Assembly: GCA_030549335.1 (NCBI GenBank)
Contig: CM060183.1
Location: forward strand, 26,362,552 to 26,426,551
Source of the DNA: Pontederia crassipes
Taxonomy: Eukaryota > Streptophyta > Magnoliopsida > Commelinales > Pontederiaceae
Direction: 5' to 3'
Length of the DNA stretch: 64,000 nt
The position numbers were made by a program, and so were the translations under genes. Positions 10,441 through 23,689 of the stretch are shown here, piece by piece. Position 1 is the stretch's first letter. The number at the start of each line of letters is the position of its first letter. The notes beneath the pieces were generated by a model. It was not told the origin of the DNA, did not search any database, and saw only the letters and a program-made list of their open reading frames with translations.

Positions 10441-12870
10441 CTATGAGCAAAAGCAATCTGGTAATGGAGCGCATTAGTAACTACATAGGAAATTCTCTAT
10501 TTTTCACAAAAAAGAAAAGTTCATAAAAAAATGCATAATGCATGGCTGTACATATGATGAAATATAATACATATGAAACTGATATGTGGTGGTGGTAATT
10601 ACATATGATGCTAGATGAATGGCATGCCTGCAATGAACTCAAAACAAAAATTGTATATATAAAAATAAAGTTGGAGTTTAGAGTGTACCATGAACGTACT
10701 TTTATCTCGGGATCGAGAATCGAATCCTGGGGGAATAGAATATTTTGCCACAACACAAATATCTCTGAATGAACCTATATAAAAATATACATTGGATTTT
10801 GATATTGGTACTCTTTTATAGGCGAGGAATACTTGAGCCAGAGAGCATATTACACACAACATTAATGCTGATTGCACATTACGCAATATGTGTAATGCCT
10901 CCAAATCGACCCCTGTGGAACGCTATGACTTTGACCATAAGATTGACCAAGTCTCAGTCAATAATCGAGTCACGTCAGCGGAAGAAAGAATAAAAAATAA
11001 AGAATATAGAGATAAATAAAGAAAAGAATGATATTAACTTCGGAAGTCTAATAAAATGGCTATATCATATAGTTCTACATCAAGAGTTCATAACTGTGGA
11101 AGGAAAATAAACAACTAAATATGCCATGTTCTTCATGTGCTTTATAGTTGCTCGAGCATCGTCGCAGCACACTAACTCAACACCACCACTGATCTGATCC
11201 TGTGAAAATCAAACACAGAAGAGGAGGTCATCTCATGAGCTTTACAGCCTAGTGGGGAACCATATAAATATACAATGCATAACTTGAATAGAGAAATCAG
11301 AAAGATGACATAACTTATCTTGGTCAGGATTGAGCACAGAGTCATCAGAATAATAAGAACTAATAAATCTCGATAAGCAGTAAGATCATGATGATACATA
11401 ATAAAGTTAGAATCAATAGTATGCTTATTAATCCTGACATAAATTATAATAATACTTGACTTGACATTCATTCTTGTTTTACTTATACATACTTCTTGTT
11501 CTTGTATCATGCTTAGAAACTTGGTGACTTTAGGTGCCTTTAAATTCTTGGGGTATGCCGAGCAAACGATATAGCCTTGTGCGGGTCGATGGGTGATGAA
11601 ACTACGACAAAGGGAGCGACCCTTATATTGAGGCACTTGACTTAGACTGACAACCCATTATTCATCTTCCATCTTAACTTATTAATCACTTTAGAAACTT
11701 GTTATTCTTTATTTTCCATACAATGGAGACAATAAGATCAGTAGAAGAGAAATCAATAGAAGGATTTATGTCTTAATCAGGAAGGGATCTCGGTGAGAAC
11801 ATGGCATTAAATCAGTCATAATCGTGATCAATCATAAGGAAAAACAAATAATATTTAAATAGCAATCAAAGATAAGGACGGGCAAAATCAAAGGGCGTAA
11901 CATGAGAACCTGTAGCCTGGCACGGTCGTGACTACCTAGTGGCACGGCCGTGCCAGATGACACAAGTGTACATGAAGGTCGGCACGGTCATGCCGGAAGG
12001 GACTTCTAATGAGAAAAGGGCACGAACGTGTTTAAAAAGAGGCACGACCGTAATTGAGCATGAAGGCGGCCGACCGATTTAGTGGATTGGTCGACCGGTC
12101 CATGGGTTCATATGGTCAGGTTATGGCACGGGCATGCCAGAGGGGTGGCACGACCGTGATGGGTTGGGAGCTCAATCGACCGATGTCGACTGATCTTTTA
12201 CTTAGCGTTGGCGTGCTCACAGTGTGGCACGATCGTAATGGTGGCAGCACGAGCGTGCATGAAGTGTGGCACGGCCGTGACGGCGAGAGTTCCAAGTGAT
12301 TTGATGCAAGGTTGTGGCTTTTAACATGAAATCATACAAAAATAACAGAGCATCATTATAAATTAATCCCTACATCCTAGCAATCAACGAATCAATGCAG
12401 ATAGACTATAATCAAATCCTATTAGCAATCAATCCCTAAACTATGAAATCAAGAACACTAGAACAGAGGACCTTTCGTGATTTCTTCATAACTTTCAATC
12501 GTTGACATAATCCAACTATAATAGAGAGGACCTGATCTATTCAAGTTCATGCATTCAATTCACCCACCTGATTTCTACGTTCGTACTTGCAGATCTGTCC
12601 AGATCAGGGTTGCCTGTTCTCCTCGCTGTCCGTGTGTTTGTGGCTCTTCTGCAGGTTGTTCTCTTACAATTCGATTCAAAGTACATGGGAGGTCATGAAG
12701 AGATGTCGAACAGGAAAGAAACGTGAGAGAAACAATTACTTGGTCAGGATAGATTCGTAAGAGAAAGGGGAAGATGTTCTCATCTTTACCATGTGTGAAT
12801 TTGGCGTGTGCTGTTGTGTGTGAGATGGAGGAAGAAGAACAAAGAAAGGGGACTTTCGGTTTCTATCAGG
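10441..12870. other. Non-genic DNA, probably old LTR-retrotransposon material
   Basis: No recognised protein domain. A minus-strand frame of 154 codons at 11172-11636 has no similarity I know. On the minus strand, 'TGTTACGCCCTTTGATTTT' near 11900 resembles the start of a Ty3/gypsy LTR, but I could not find its other end. The motif cluster at 11919-12279 is listed separately. Confidence 0.3.
11919..12279. repeat. Cluster of ten GGCACGRCCGTG-like palindromic motifs
   Basis: Variants of GGCACGGCCGTG(CC) start at 11919, 11941, 11981, 12019, 12041, 12125, 12147, 12226, 12246 and 12268. Spacing is irregular (about 20-85 bp), so this is not a simple tandem repeat. The text between them differs. Function unknown; they may be protein-binding sites in a transposon. 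Confidence 0.75.
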
Positions 12871-13885
12871 CATAATAATAACGGGCTATTTTTATCTTAT
12901 CCTTGCTCGATTCTTTCTCCTAAGAATCCTGCAGCACATAATTTGAGTTGGTTTTTGAGTTTATCCATATCTCTGGGATCAAGGTTATTAGTTGGCCGTT
13001 TTATCTTTGTTTTAAATTGATTGGATTTTTTTCTGATTGTTACAATATGCGTGATTGCACGTATCATGTGTCATTAACGCTAATTACGCATCACTCAACA
13101 TGTAGACAATGCATATCACACGAATATAGTGACTCCATTCAAAAGAGTAAATATTATAGTATAATAAAAAAATGAGACAAATAGGAAGGATCACGTTCAG
13201 AAAGCTTCTTCCACCATCGCGGGAGTAAGAAATAGTGTCACGGCTGTGGTTTCTCTTTTAACTTTTAAGACCCATTTGTAATTTTTCTCGATCCAATTCA
13301 TAATAATAAAATTATCCAAACTCAGAAATCAAGTAGTTCTTATTTTAAACGCAATATTTTTTTAAAATAGTAATTAAATGATCTAAACAAATGTATAATT
13401 TTTCGTGCATAGATAAGTGAGGTTAATGAATATGTAGAAGCTCTACATTTTGGTACATCTCGGTGTAGAGCGTATATTTTTTATCATTTAATTAATTTAA
13501 TAATTATAATTATTGACTAAACTAATTATATAATTCTTAGATGAAATAATATATATTTATTTGAATAATTTAATAATAAAAATATATTATCTAAGACTAA
13601 ATAAATTATAATCGATATATTTGTTAACATGACTTCATGATGACCATCCGCATAATTCGATGGTCTTGATTTAAATTATTTTTACTATTTAATATATACT
13701 TCAAATTAATATATAATTATTTTATTAATTTAACAGATAAAATTAGTATTTTACACTTGTTCTATGCTCTACTTTTACATTTTCTGAAAAAAAGTGTTCC
13801 AATTGAAACAAATATGCGAACAAGTGATGGGTAGAAGAGATATGAGAAATATTCCCCTGTGGACAAGTAGAAAGAAAGTTGGCTG
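12871..13885. other. Intergenic, no gene seen
   Basis: AT-rich from 13260 onward. A loose inverted match between about 13430 ('GTGTAGAGCGTAT') and 13785 ('CTATGCTCTAC') hints at a MITE, but no target duplication supports it. Confidence 0.4.
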
Positions 13886-13961
13886 AAGCCCATTAGAGAT
13901 GGAAAAATGGGCCGTGTCGTACCGTTCCCGTGCCGGTCAACCCGTGTTTGACAGTGCCGCG

Positions 13962-14858
13962 TGTCACCCTCCATGAGTGGAGGGCCACGGACATGACCAG
14001 ACATGGCCGGGCGCGCCCTGGGCGCCCAGGTGCACATGGCGGCCATGTGGGTTCTTGGGATAGGCCGAGACATCCCTGGGACTTGGCGAAACTTCTCGGC
14101 TCCTCTCTATCGGGCAGGTGGCTTGGTGCAGAGATTCAGGGGCATTGGATGGTCGGAGCATAGCCAGGCCAATGGCATGGCCGGGCGCGCCCAGGCCATT
14201 CTGGGGCGTGTCGTCCCAGAGGCAAACCAGACCATCCCAAGGCGTCCTCAGACATGTAGAAGTTGCAGTCCATTGTTGGATTTGCAGGAGCACGTGTGGA
14301 GCTTCATCAGAAGGTCCGACAATGTGAAGATGGTGGTTATAACCGCCACGTCCATGGCAGGCGGCCATGGCCGGAAATCACAGGGCAGCGGCGACATCTT
14401 TCTGGTGGCCGAAGTTCATCAGGACATGTCCAAAGGATGGAGGGAAGAGATCCAATGGTGGATGATCCAATCAGATTGATGGAGGCCGATCCAGCCATTG
14501 GATTAGAAATTATGTAATAGGTAGTTATGGTTGACATTTGAATTTGAATTGGATTGTTTGAATTCAAATTCTGGACAGCAGTTGGCTGATCCATGTACTA
14601 TAAATACATGTAAGGTTCCCACATTCTGAGACAAGTGATAATGAATGTCTTCTTCCCTCATTTGGCCGAGTTCTCTATATGATTGCATGGTGTGTGTGTA
14701 ACTTGACTTAAGTAATAAACTGTGTGAGTTCAGGACGTGTGAGAGTTCATCTTTGAAAGAAAAATCAGAGTGAACTAGGAAGGCTGCTTGAGTGATTCAA
14801 GGAGGGATCTTCAAGGCCGATTGCATCTAATTTCTAGGAGAGAAATTAGGCTGTGACA
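13962..14858 (+). repeat. 5' LTR of the Ty3/gypsy element
   Basis: 897 bp, TGTCACCCTCC...GGCTGTGACA. Contains the promoter-like 'ACTATAAATACATG' near 14597, which would place transcription start in the last quarter of the LTR. Confidence 0.96.
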
Positions 14859-14862
14859 TTTG

Positions 14863-14874
14863 TGGTATCAGAGC
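14863..14874 (+). other. Primer-binding site, tRNA-Met type
   Basis: TGGTATCAGAGC, the classic complement to the 3' end of initiator tRNA-Met, four bases after the 5' LTR. Confidence 0.95.
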
Positions 14875-17800
14875 CCCATTCGACCTTTGCAACATGAGTG
14901 AGGACGGCAATCAGCAAGGTCATGTGACCAGGGGCCGTGCAGAATCACAGATGGTCACTGGTGGTGGCCCTGCGAACCAGGGAGGTAAGAAGACTCGTTC
15001 ACTCTCCACTGATCCTCTCCCTCATCTCGAAAGGCATTTAGACCTCTTGGATCATACCGTCCAAGACATGGACATGACAGTCCGTGCCCTTGAACAAGGT
15101 ATGACCCAGCAGGGCTTGACCTTAGATGAGACAAGGATAAGGGATGAACTGAGTGCGGCCAGAATCAAGACACTTGAAGAAACTCTGGAGATCAGATTGA
15201 AGTCCATTGAAATGGACATCATGATGATGAAGGGGCACATGCTGGACGCCACTGGTTGTCGAGCAAGGGCAGCCATACCAAAGTTCACGGGTCCGGAGCC
15301 AAAGAAGTATGAAGGTGCAAGGGATGCCACCATCATTGACGACTTTCTTTGGAGTCTTGAGAAGGGGTTCAAGACTAACAAAATTTCAGTGGAAAAGGAT
15401 CAAATCGACTTGGCGGTGTGGTACCTAGCGGAGGGCGCACTATTATGGTGGAGAAGGATGGAAGAGGAGATTGCGAAAGAGAAGATCGTCATCGACTCTT
15501 GGGGCACCTTCACCAAAGAATTGAAGAAGCAATTCTATCATGGAAATGCCCAGGAGATAGCCATGACCAAGTTGACGAACTTGAGACAAACGGGTTTGGT
15601 GAAGGACTACATCGAACGATTTCAACCTCTAATGCTTGAAATGACAGGTAGACGAAGCGACGTGGATATTCTTCTTCCTTAGAGGCCTGAAACCTTGGGC
15701 GGCACAAGAGGTCAAGCGGCAGAAGATTGTCACCATTAAGGAGGCTTGGCAGTGGCCGAGGCTCTCACTGAGTTCATTGTGGGGCGTGAGCAGGGTGCAG
15801 CCAAGGAGAAGGCAGTGCCCTCGGACATGGTGCAGTCTCACATGAAGAAGGTCGACAAGAAGGAAAAGAAGGAGAAGAAAGAGAGCAAGGTCAGTAAGGA
15901 AGGTACATCAAAGAAGTCAGTAAGGTGCTTCACGTGTGGAGGACCACACTATGCCCGAGAGTGCCCAAAGAAGGGCGCCCTGGCCACTATGCAGGGCGCG
16001 TCCGAAGATGAGGAGGGCGCCGCACACATGGGGGCCATCATGGCCCTCACTTCAACCTCTGATCCATCCCACTGAAGAAGAAAAAAGAGGCCACCAGGGA
16101 CCTCATGTTCACTGAAGTTTTGATGCAGGGGCAGGCGGCCATGGCCTTGGTCGACACCGGGACCACTCACAACTTCATGGCCTTGGAGGAGGCATAGCGG
16201 CTTGGCATCGACTTCAGGCATGAACCAGGGCTGATTAAGACGATTAATGCAGCCTCACAACCTATACATGGCATGGCCAAAGATATCCAGGTGCGAGTAG
16301 GCAATTGGGAGGGCGCCATGTCCTTAACAGTGGTGGCCATGGATGATCACCGCATGGTCCTTGGCATGGAATTCCTGGACCAGTTCTCCGAAGTTCGAGT
16401 GACCCAGGAGGGGTTACATCTTGTGTCCCAGGAGGGGACACACCTGGTCCCTTTGAAGAGGGCCAATGTGAAGTCGAAGTTGCTGTCCACCATGCAAGTG
16501 TGCAGGGGTGTCCGGCACAAGGAAGAGACTTACTTGGCTGCCCTCAAACTTTATGAAGTTCAAGGGGATGCTCCTGTCCCAGAGGAAGTGCAGAAACTCC
16601 TGGCCTTGTACAAGGACATCATGCCCCAGGAGTTGCCCAAGAAGTTGCCCCCTCGAAGAGACGTCGACCACTCCATCGACTTGGTGCCCGGGGCGCGGCC
16701 GCCCGCCATGGGGCCATACCGAATGGCTCCTCCTGAGTTGGCAGAACTTAGGAGGCAATTGGAGGAACTTTTGAAGGCAGGGTTCATAAGGCCATCAAAG
16801 GCACCTTATGGGGCTCCTGTTTTGTTCCAAAAGAAGCATGATGGCACACTTAGGATGTGTATTGACTATAAGGCTTTGAACAAACTAACGGTGAGGAACA
16901 AGTATCATATTCCATTGATTGAAGACTTGTTTGACAGGTTAGGGAAGGCAATGATCTTCTTCAAATTGGACCTGAGGTCAGGGTATTGGCAAGTGAGGAT
17001 TGCCAAGGGTGATGAATAGAAAACAACTTGTGTTACTCGCTATGGTGCATATGAGTTCCTTGTTATGCCCTTTGGGCTTACTAATGCACTTGCCACCTTT
17101 TGTACTTTGATGAACAGGATCTTCCACCACTTGTTGGATAAGTGTGTGGTTGTATATTTGGATGACATTGTTGTGTATTCAGAATCCCTTGCAGAACATG
17201 TCAAGCACTTGGAAGAGGAATTCAAGTTGTTGAGGGAAAACGAACCTTTCGTGAAGGCCGAGAAGTGTTCCTTTGCTCAACCTGAAGTAATGTTCTTGGG
17301 TCATCACATCAAAGCTGGAGTCATAAGCATGGAGAAGGAGAAGGTTCATGCTATTGAAGAGTGGCAGCCCCCTTCGAGTGTTCCTGAGTTGAGGTCATTC
17401 TTAGGGCTGATCAACTATTATAGGAGATTTGTGGAAGGGTACTCCAGGAGGGCAGCACCTCTCACTGATCTCTTAAAGAAGGACATGTCTTGGCTGTGGG
17501 CAGACACATGTCAGGAGGCCTTTGAAGATCTCAAGGGTGCTATAGTCCAAGGGCCATGCTTGAGGCTGCCCGACTATGGCCGAGCCTTTGAGGTGCACAC
17601 CGATGCTTCAGATTTTGCACTAGGAGGTGTCCTTATGCAAGAGGGTCACCCCGTGGCTTTTGAAAGCAGGAAGTTCAGCGTGGCGGAGCGCAAGTATCCT
17701 GTGCATGACAAGGAGGTGTCGGCCATAGTGCATTGTTTGCGCACTTGGCGACATTACCTTCTTGGAAGTACTTTTGTTGTAAAAACTGACAATGTGGTCA

Positions 17801-19292
17801 CTTCTTACTTTCAGAATCAAAAGAAGTTGTCTCCAAAGCAGGTGCGTTGGCAAGACTTTCTGGCTGAGTTCGACTATCAACTTGAGTACAAGATGGGGCG
17901 CACCAACGTGGTGGCGTACGCCCTCAGCAGGAAAGTGCAACTTGTGGCCATGTGCTGTGTGAAGGGCGACTTCCAAGATCAAGTGCGAGTAGGCTTGAGT
18001 CATGACTACAGGGCTGTGGAGATCCTTCGTTTGGTGGACGAGGGCAAGACTCGAAGATTTTGGAAGGAGGAGGGCCTGCTGTTCACAACAGGGCGCCGGC
18101 TGTACGTGCCCCATTGGGAGGGCTTTCGACATAGCATTCTCAAGGACTGTCATGACTCATTATGGGCTGGACATCCAGGTATGGCCAGGACATTGGCATT
18201 GGTGGAAGATGGCTACTATTGGCCACAAATGCAGGAGGACATTGAGGCATACGTGAGGACTTGTCTCAAGTGTCAGCAGGACAAGGTGGAGCAACTCAAA
18301 CCAGCGGGTCTTTTGGAGCCTTTGCCGGTGCCCGAACAGCCATGGCAGGTCGTAACCATGGACTTCATCAGTGCTCTACCAAGATCAGGAGGCTATGGTT
18401 CGATTATGGTGGTAATCGACAAGTTCTCCAAGTATGGCACGTTCATCCCAGTCCCTAAGCATTGCTCGGCCCAGGAGGTGGCCAAGCTTTTCGTCAACAA
18501 CATGGTGAAGTTGTGGGGCATACCTGAGGTAATTGTGAGTGACAGGGATCCTCGCTTTACAGGTACATTTTGGAGGGAGTTGTTCAAACTCCTTGGGACT
18601 GAACTCCATTTCTCAACGGCCTTCCATCCTCAAGCGGACGGCCAAATGGAGAGGGCAAATCATCTTCTAGAGATTTACCTTCGACACTTTGTGGATGCTA
18701 ATCAAAAGAATTGGGCAAAGTTGTTGGATGTTGCTCAATTCTCTTTCAATATACAGAGGAGCGAGGCTACACAAAGGAGTGTCTTCGAACTCGTCACTGG
18801 CCGACAGCCCGTGACCCCAGCAGCCTTGGCAGCAAGGTATGCAGGAAGGTGTCCTGCAGCCTTCAAGGTGGCACACCATTGGCAAGAGCCTTTGGAAGAG
18901 TCTAGGGCCATCCTTGAGAAGTCGACAAGGAAAATGAAGAAGTTTGCAGACAAGAAGAGGAGACATCTGGAGTTCCAAGTTGGTGACCAGGTGTTGGTAA
19001 AGTTGAGAGCTCGACAATTCAAGGCTCTCCGAAACTTGCACTAAGGCCTCATGAGGAGATATGAGGGCCCTTTCACCATCTTGAAGAGAATAGGCAAGGT
19101 GGCCTATCGTGTGGATCTTCCTGCTCATCTTCGCCAATTGCATCCTGTTTTTCATGTAAGTATGTTGAAGGCATACCATGCTGACTTGGAGGAACCAGGG
19201 TGTTCGTCCGAAGTTCGAAGGCCGGTCAACGACATGTCTAATTCCCCAACTACAGGTGAAGGCCAGTGGTTGCCAGGGTCGGCAACGTCTTC

Positions 19293-19305
19293 AGTGGGGG
19301 AGGAA
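19293..19305 (+). other. Polypurine tract
   Basis: AGTGGGGGAGGAA directly before the 3' LTR. It is the usual primer for plus-strand DNA synthesis in this family. Confidence 0.85.
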
Positions 19306-20359
19306 TGTCACCCTCCATGAGTGGAGGGCCACTGACATGGCCAGACATGGCCGGGCGCGCCCTGGGCGCCCGGGTGCACATGGCGGCCATGTGGGTTCTT
19401 GGGATAGGCCGAGACATCCCTGGGACTTGGCGAAGCTTCTCGGCTCTTCTCTATCAGGCAGGAGGCTTGGTGCAGAGATTCAGGGGCATTGGATGGTCGG
19501 AGCATAGCCAGGCCATATGGCATGGCCGGGCGCACATGGCCGGGCGCGCCGAGGACATTCTGGGGCGTGTCGTCCTAGAGGCAAACCAGACCATCCCAAG
19601 GCGTCCTCAGACATGTAGAAGTTGCAGGCCATTGTTGGATTTGCAGGAGCACGTGTGGAGCTTCATCAGAAGGTCCGACAATGTGAAGATGGCGGTTATA
19701 ACTGCCATGTCGTCCTAGAGGCAAACCAGACCATCCCAAGCCGTCCTCAGACATGTAGAAGTTGCAGGCCATTGTTGGATTTGTAGGAGCACGTGTGGAG
19801 CTTCATCAGAAGGTCCGACAATGTGAAGATGGCGGTTATAACTGCCATGTCCATGGCAGGCGGCCATGGCCGGAAATCACAGGGCAGCGGCGACATCTTT
19901 CTGGTGGCCGGAGTTCATCAGGACATGTCCAGAGGATGGAGGGAAGAGATCCAATGGTGGATGATCCAATCAGATTGATGGAGGCCGATCCAGCCATTGG
20001 ATTAGAAATTATGTAATAGGTAGTTATGGTTGACATTTGAATTTGAATTGGATTGTTTGAATTCAAATTCTGGACAGTAGTTGGCTGATCCATGTACTAT
20101 AAATACATGTAAGGTTCCCACATTCTGGGACAAGTGATAATGAATGTCTTCTTCCCTCATTTGGCCGAGTTCTCTATATGATTGCATGGTGTGTGTGTAA
20201 CTTGACTTAAGTAATAAACTAAGTGTGAGTTCAAGGCGTGTGAGAGTTCATCTTTGAGAGAAAAATCAGAGTGAACTAGGAAGGCTGCTTGAGTGATTCA
20301 AGGAGGGATCGTCAAGGCTGGTTGCATCTAATTTCTAGGAGAGAAATTAGGTTGTGACA
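19306..20359 (+). repeat. 3' LTR of the Ty3/gypsy element, with internal duplication
   Basis: 1054 bp, TGTCACCCTCC...GGTTGTGACA. It is longer than the 5' LTR mainly because of a 140-bp tandem duplication (19569-19708 and 19709-19848) present only in this copy. Confidence 0.95.
19569..19848 (+). repeat. 140-bp tandem duplication inside the 3' LTR
   Basis: Two head-to-tail units, each starting GTCGTCCTAGAGGCAAACC. The 5' LTR has the segment once, so the duplication arose after insertion. Confidence 0.92.
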
Positions 20360-21089
20360 CGCGGGCCGTGTCGTGCAAAACGGACCATTTTCGATCCCGA
20401 CATGGTCTAGGCCCGGCTTGATCGGGCCGGCCGGGCCGGGTCGTGCCGGGTCTGGCGGCCCATTATTTTTTCAATTTCAACTTTTTAAATAATAAAAAAA
20501 ATTAATTATTAAATTATTATAGAATAGAGTATAATGAGTATTATTATTTATTCTATAATATACAATTGATAATAACTATATAGTTAAAATTTCAAATACA
20601 TTAAGTCTTTAATTTATAATTATTAAGTAAATAAATTTGTAAAATGATTAATTGCGATTTGAGTAATAACTAATAAATTATAACTTTATATATAAAAGTA
20701 ATTGGTAAGTATTTAATAAATATATATTAGTAATTAATTGTATTCTAGTATTCTACCCAAAGTGAGAGTGAGAGTTTGAGAGAGAGAATATAATATATAG
20801 TACATTAGTACTATTGTACTACATTATATATAATTTATTGTATAATGCATAAGTAGTATAGATAAGTAGGTACTTACTACTTAGGTAGTATACTACTGTA
20901 CTATAGATAATTAAGTACTAATTTATTATATAGTAAAAATAGTAATGGACACCGAGATTAACGTGGTTCGGCTATTTTAGCCTACGTCTACAGGAGTTTT
21001 AATATTTTATTATTATTGATTATTATGAAAGAATCAATAAATGTAAAATTACAAAAAATTAAAAATTACATCTTGTACAAACAATTATT
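20360..21089. other. Non-coding part of the hAT element downstream of its transposase
   Basis: The first ~100 bp carry GC-rich subterminal repeats (GGGCCGTGTCGTGC, GGCCGGCCGGGCC); then AT-rich DNA. 20949-20996 holds 'TTAACGTGGTTCGGC', a phrase I associate with dispersed plant repeats but cannot assign. Confidence 0.6.
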
Positions 21090-23388
21090 TTATGAAGAAT
21101 TATAAGCGTAGGAGACATTCGTTTCATCATCATCTTCTATGTATGGTAATATGAATTCCTGACCTTGTGTTCGAGTATCTGCATCAAACCAATCTTTTAA
21201 TAATATACAAACCTCCATCGACTTAGAGCTCATTCTATTTCTTCTCTCGTCCAAAATTTTGGAACCTGCAGAAAAACATTATTCTGACGCCACTGTAGAC
21301 ATCGGAACAACTAAAAGATCTCGAGCTAAGGTGGAGAGAATTGGATACGTACGACTATTTAATCTCCACCAGGTCAAGACATCGATTTCACTATTACATT
21401 CATTTGGACGTGATAAGTAATCTTGCAGTTCATTATACAAAAGGGCAGCTGAATTGGATGAACCTTCATCCGAACCTCTTGATGTGCCCCCCTAATAGAG
21501 GACATGAATTTAGAAAATGATCTATTATTGGAAGGTCTGGGTGTTATTGGTGGACGTGATGAAGATGCTTGTTCTCTACGTACACCAAATTTTATTTCAT
21601 AAATATTATATAAGTTATTTATTATATTTTCGTAATCATGATCTGGATTAATAAAGTTGTCAGTTTGCAATTCTGGATGACTTATATATTGTTCGGGAAA
21701 ATAATTCTTAATTTCTCTGGTGTACCATTTAGGACCGGATCCTTTAAATCTAGGATCCATCATCATTGCTAAAATTCCTATGAGAGACAAATTATTCCAA
21801 TATTCTAAAAATTTTGATTCCATCAAACAAATTATTTCTGAAAAATCATTTGATAATTCACGTTTTTTATTAAATGAACTTGTCATTTCATGAAGTTGAT
21901 TAATTATTAAATGTGAAGTAGGAGAATAAATGGCAGATAACTCTAAAGTAGCATTATAAAAAACTTGTAACAATTCCATAACTGTATTAGCAACATCCCA
22001 TTCTGAATCAATAATTCGGGCTGCTGGACATTGCATCACAGTTAAAATATAATTATCGGGTGCATGTTTAAATGGAATATATAATTTAAGCATGTCGTAA
22101 GTACTATTCCATCTCGTAGACACATTAGTGCTTAATTTTCTATAAGAAATATTATAACGATGACAAATTTCTTTAAATGTTTGTCTCTTAGGTCCAGAGT
22201 GATGTAGATTTACAATAACTGCTCTAAGAGTTTTAAGTACTAATTAATAATATGACATGCAGATCTTTGATGAAAAAGAATTTCATTTAAAAGAGGATTT
22301 AATCTTTGAATTAAAAATTGTGTAGCGAAATTATTAGCACTTGCATTGTCAAGAGTAAGACATAAAATTTTCTCTTTAAGATCATATTCGTTAATTACTT
22401 TTTCTATCACGTTAGCAATTTGCAAACCATTATGAGGATGCGATGCAATAATTCTTTTTTGCACTACCTAATTTGTATCAATCCAATGAACTGTAACACA
22501 TAAGAAACCATCACCATTTAAAGAAGTCCATATGTCACTAGTCAAACTATACATGAATTTAGAATCTAAAAAATAATTAATTAGTTCATTTTTCTTCTTA
22601 CGATATAATTTAATCGAATCTTCTTTAACAATTTTTCTACTAACATTTCGAAAGGCACCTTATACATAATTTTGTTGATAATATAAAAAATTTTCATCTT
22701 CAGCAAATGTATAAGGCATTTCTGCATGTATAACATATTTTGCTAAACCTTTACGCATATTTTCTTGATTATAAGCAAATAAAGAGCTCCCGGCAGTACC
22801 ACGACCGGGCGCAACTAGTTGAGTCTATTACGGTAATTGATCCGCTAAAAATTATTCCCTAGTAGTTATAGGATGCGATTCTAAATGTCATTTTAAACTG
22901 CTTGTGCCCGAAGAAGATGTGGCAGCATAACTAGCCTTGCAAATTTTACAAATAGCTTTATCTTTTTTTGGATCATTTTCATCTATAATTTTTTCAAAAT
23001 AATTCTAAACTTCACTAGTTAACTTTGATGTTATTCTTTTTTTACCTATTATCTCACCTTGCGCGGGAGCATCTGAGCTTGACGGACCTGGAGGTGTCGT
23101 TGTCGCTGTTGCACAATCTCCTTCGGAACCTGCAAAACTTAAAGCAATATTAAGATTAGGAATGACAGAAAGATTAACATATGTAGTTGGAGTAATTGGG
23201 CAGTTAGTTGATGGCGCCACAGTTTCCATATAACCCGACGAATCGCCACTTAGTTGTGCTGATAAAAAATTAGAATCACCACTACTATTAGTATTATATG
23301 ATGTACCATATGGATATGTATGTAGTGGTCCATAAGGTGAATAAGCAGCAAAATCACCATATAGACGAAAGGGATCTCGCGGATCCAT
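21090..23388 (-). pseudogene. hAT transposase with BED zinc finger, inactivated
   Basis: Read from 23388 down. The N-terminal segment begins MDPRDPFRLYGDF and is Ser/Thr/Pro-rich. A BED-type finger follows at about 22860-22960 (CKICKASYAATSSS then H...H). Next come 'RIIASHPHNGLQIANVIEK' and 'LTLDNASANN' (about 22310-22460), 'QRSACHIIN', 'STRWNSTYDML' (about 22090-22120), and the C-terminal hATC dimerisation region 'WWRLNSRTYPILSTLARDLL' with 'VPMSTVASE' (about 21265-21345). These are hallmarks of plant RICESLEEPER/ZBED-type hAT transposases. Roughly eight in-frame stops interrupt it, including one in the finger and one right after VASE. The protein would bind the subterminal repeats and cut DNA; this copy cannot make it. 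Confidence 0.9.
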
Positions 23389-23689
23389 TATGCAGTTATA
23401 TATAAGAAATTAAAAGTGAATAATAATATAAAAATACTACTAAATAAATATTATAATATAAATATAAATTAAAAGTGAGAGAGTTTGAGAGCAGAGCACG
23501 AATGGAGAGAAGAAAAATGCAGAACGACTAAGTCACTCAGTGTAAGAGAGGCAGAGAGAGTCACAAAAAGCACTATGGAAGATTGGAAGACTTGGAAGAA
23601 TTGAAGTAGAGGGATTTTCGAGTGGAGGTGTGGAGAACGAATGAAATCGAACGTGCCTTTTATACACGGATGAATGAAATAAAAATACT

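Larger units (their letters stand above)
13962..20359 (+). mobile_element. Ty3/gypsy LTR retrotransposon (chromovirus-like), nearly complete fossil
   Basis: Two LTRs (13962-14858 and 19306-20359), a tRNA-Met-type primer site, a polypurine tract, and gag and pol sequence in order. Landmarks are: gag from 14894; CCHC zinc knuckle (C-F-T-C...H...C) near 15932-15967; protease motif LVDTGTTHNF near 16149; reverse transcriptase with YLDDIVVYS near 17153; RNase H from about 17590; integrase about 18130-18700; and integrase C-terminal region to about 19200. The RT text resembles the CRM/Galadriel side of the chromoviruses. A chromodomain was not recognised. The coding region has a handful of breaks, so it is not functional. 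LTR divergence of a few per cent by eye suggests an insertion on the order of a million years old. It sits inside the hAT element, with CGCG on both sides. Confidence 0.96.

Noticed and set aside
13430-13785. Possible MITE with GTAGAGC-containing ends.
   Set aside because: Inverted match is short and imperfect and no target duplication could be found.
20949-20996. 'TTAACGTGGTTCGGC' segment resembling a widespread plant repeat.
   Set aside because: Too short to assign to a family and no boundaries visible.
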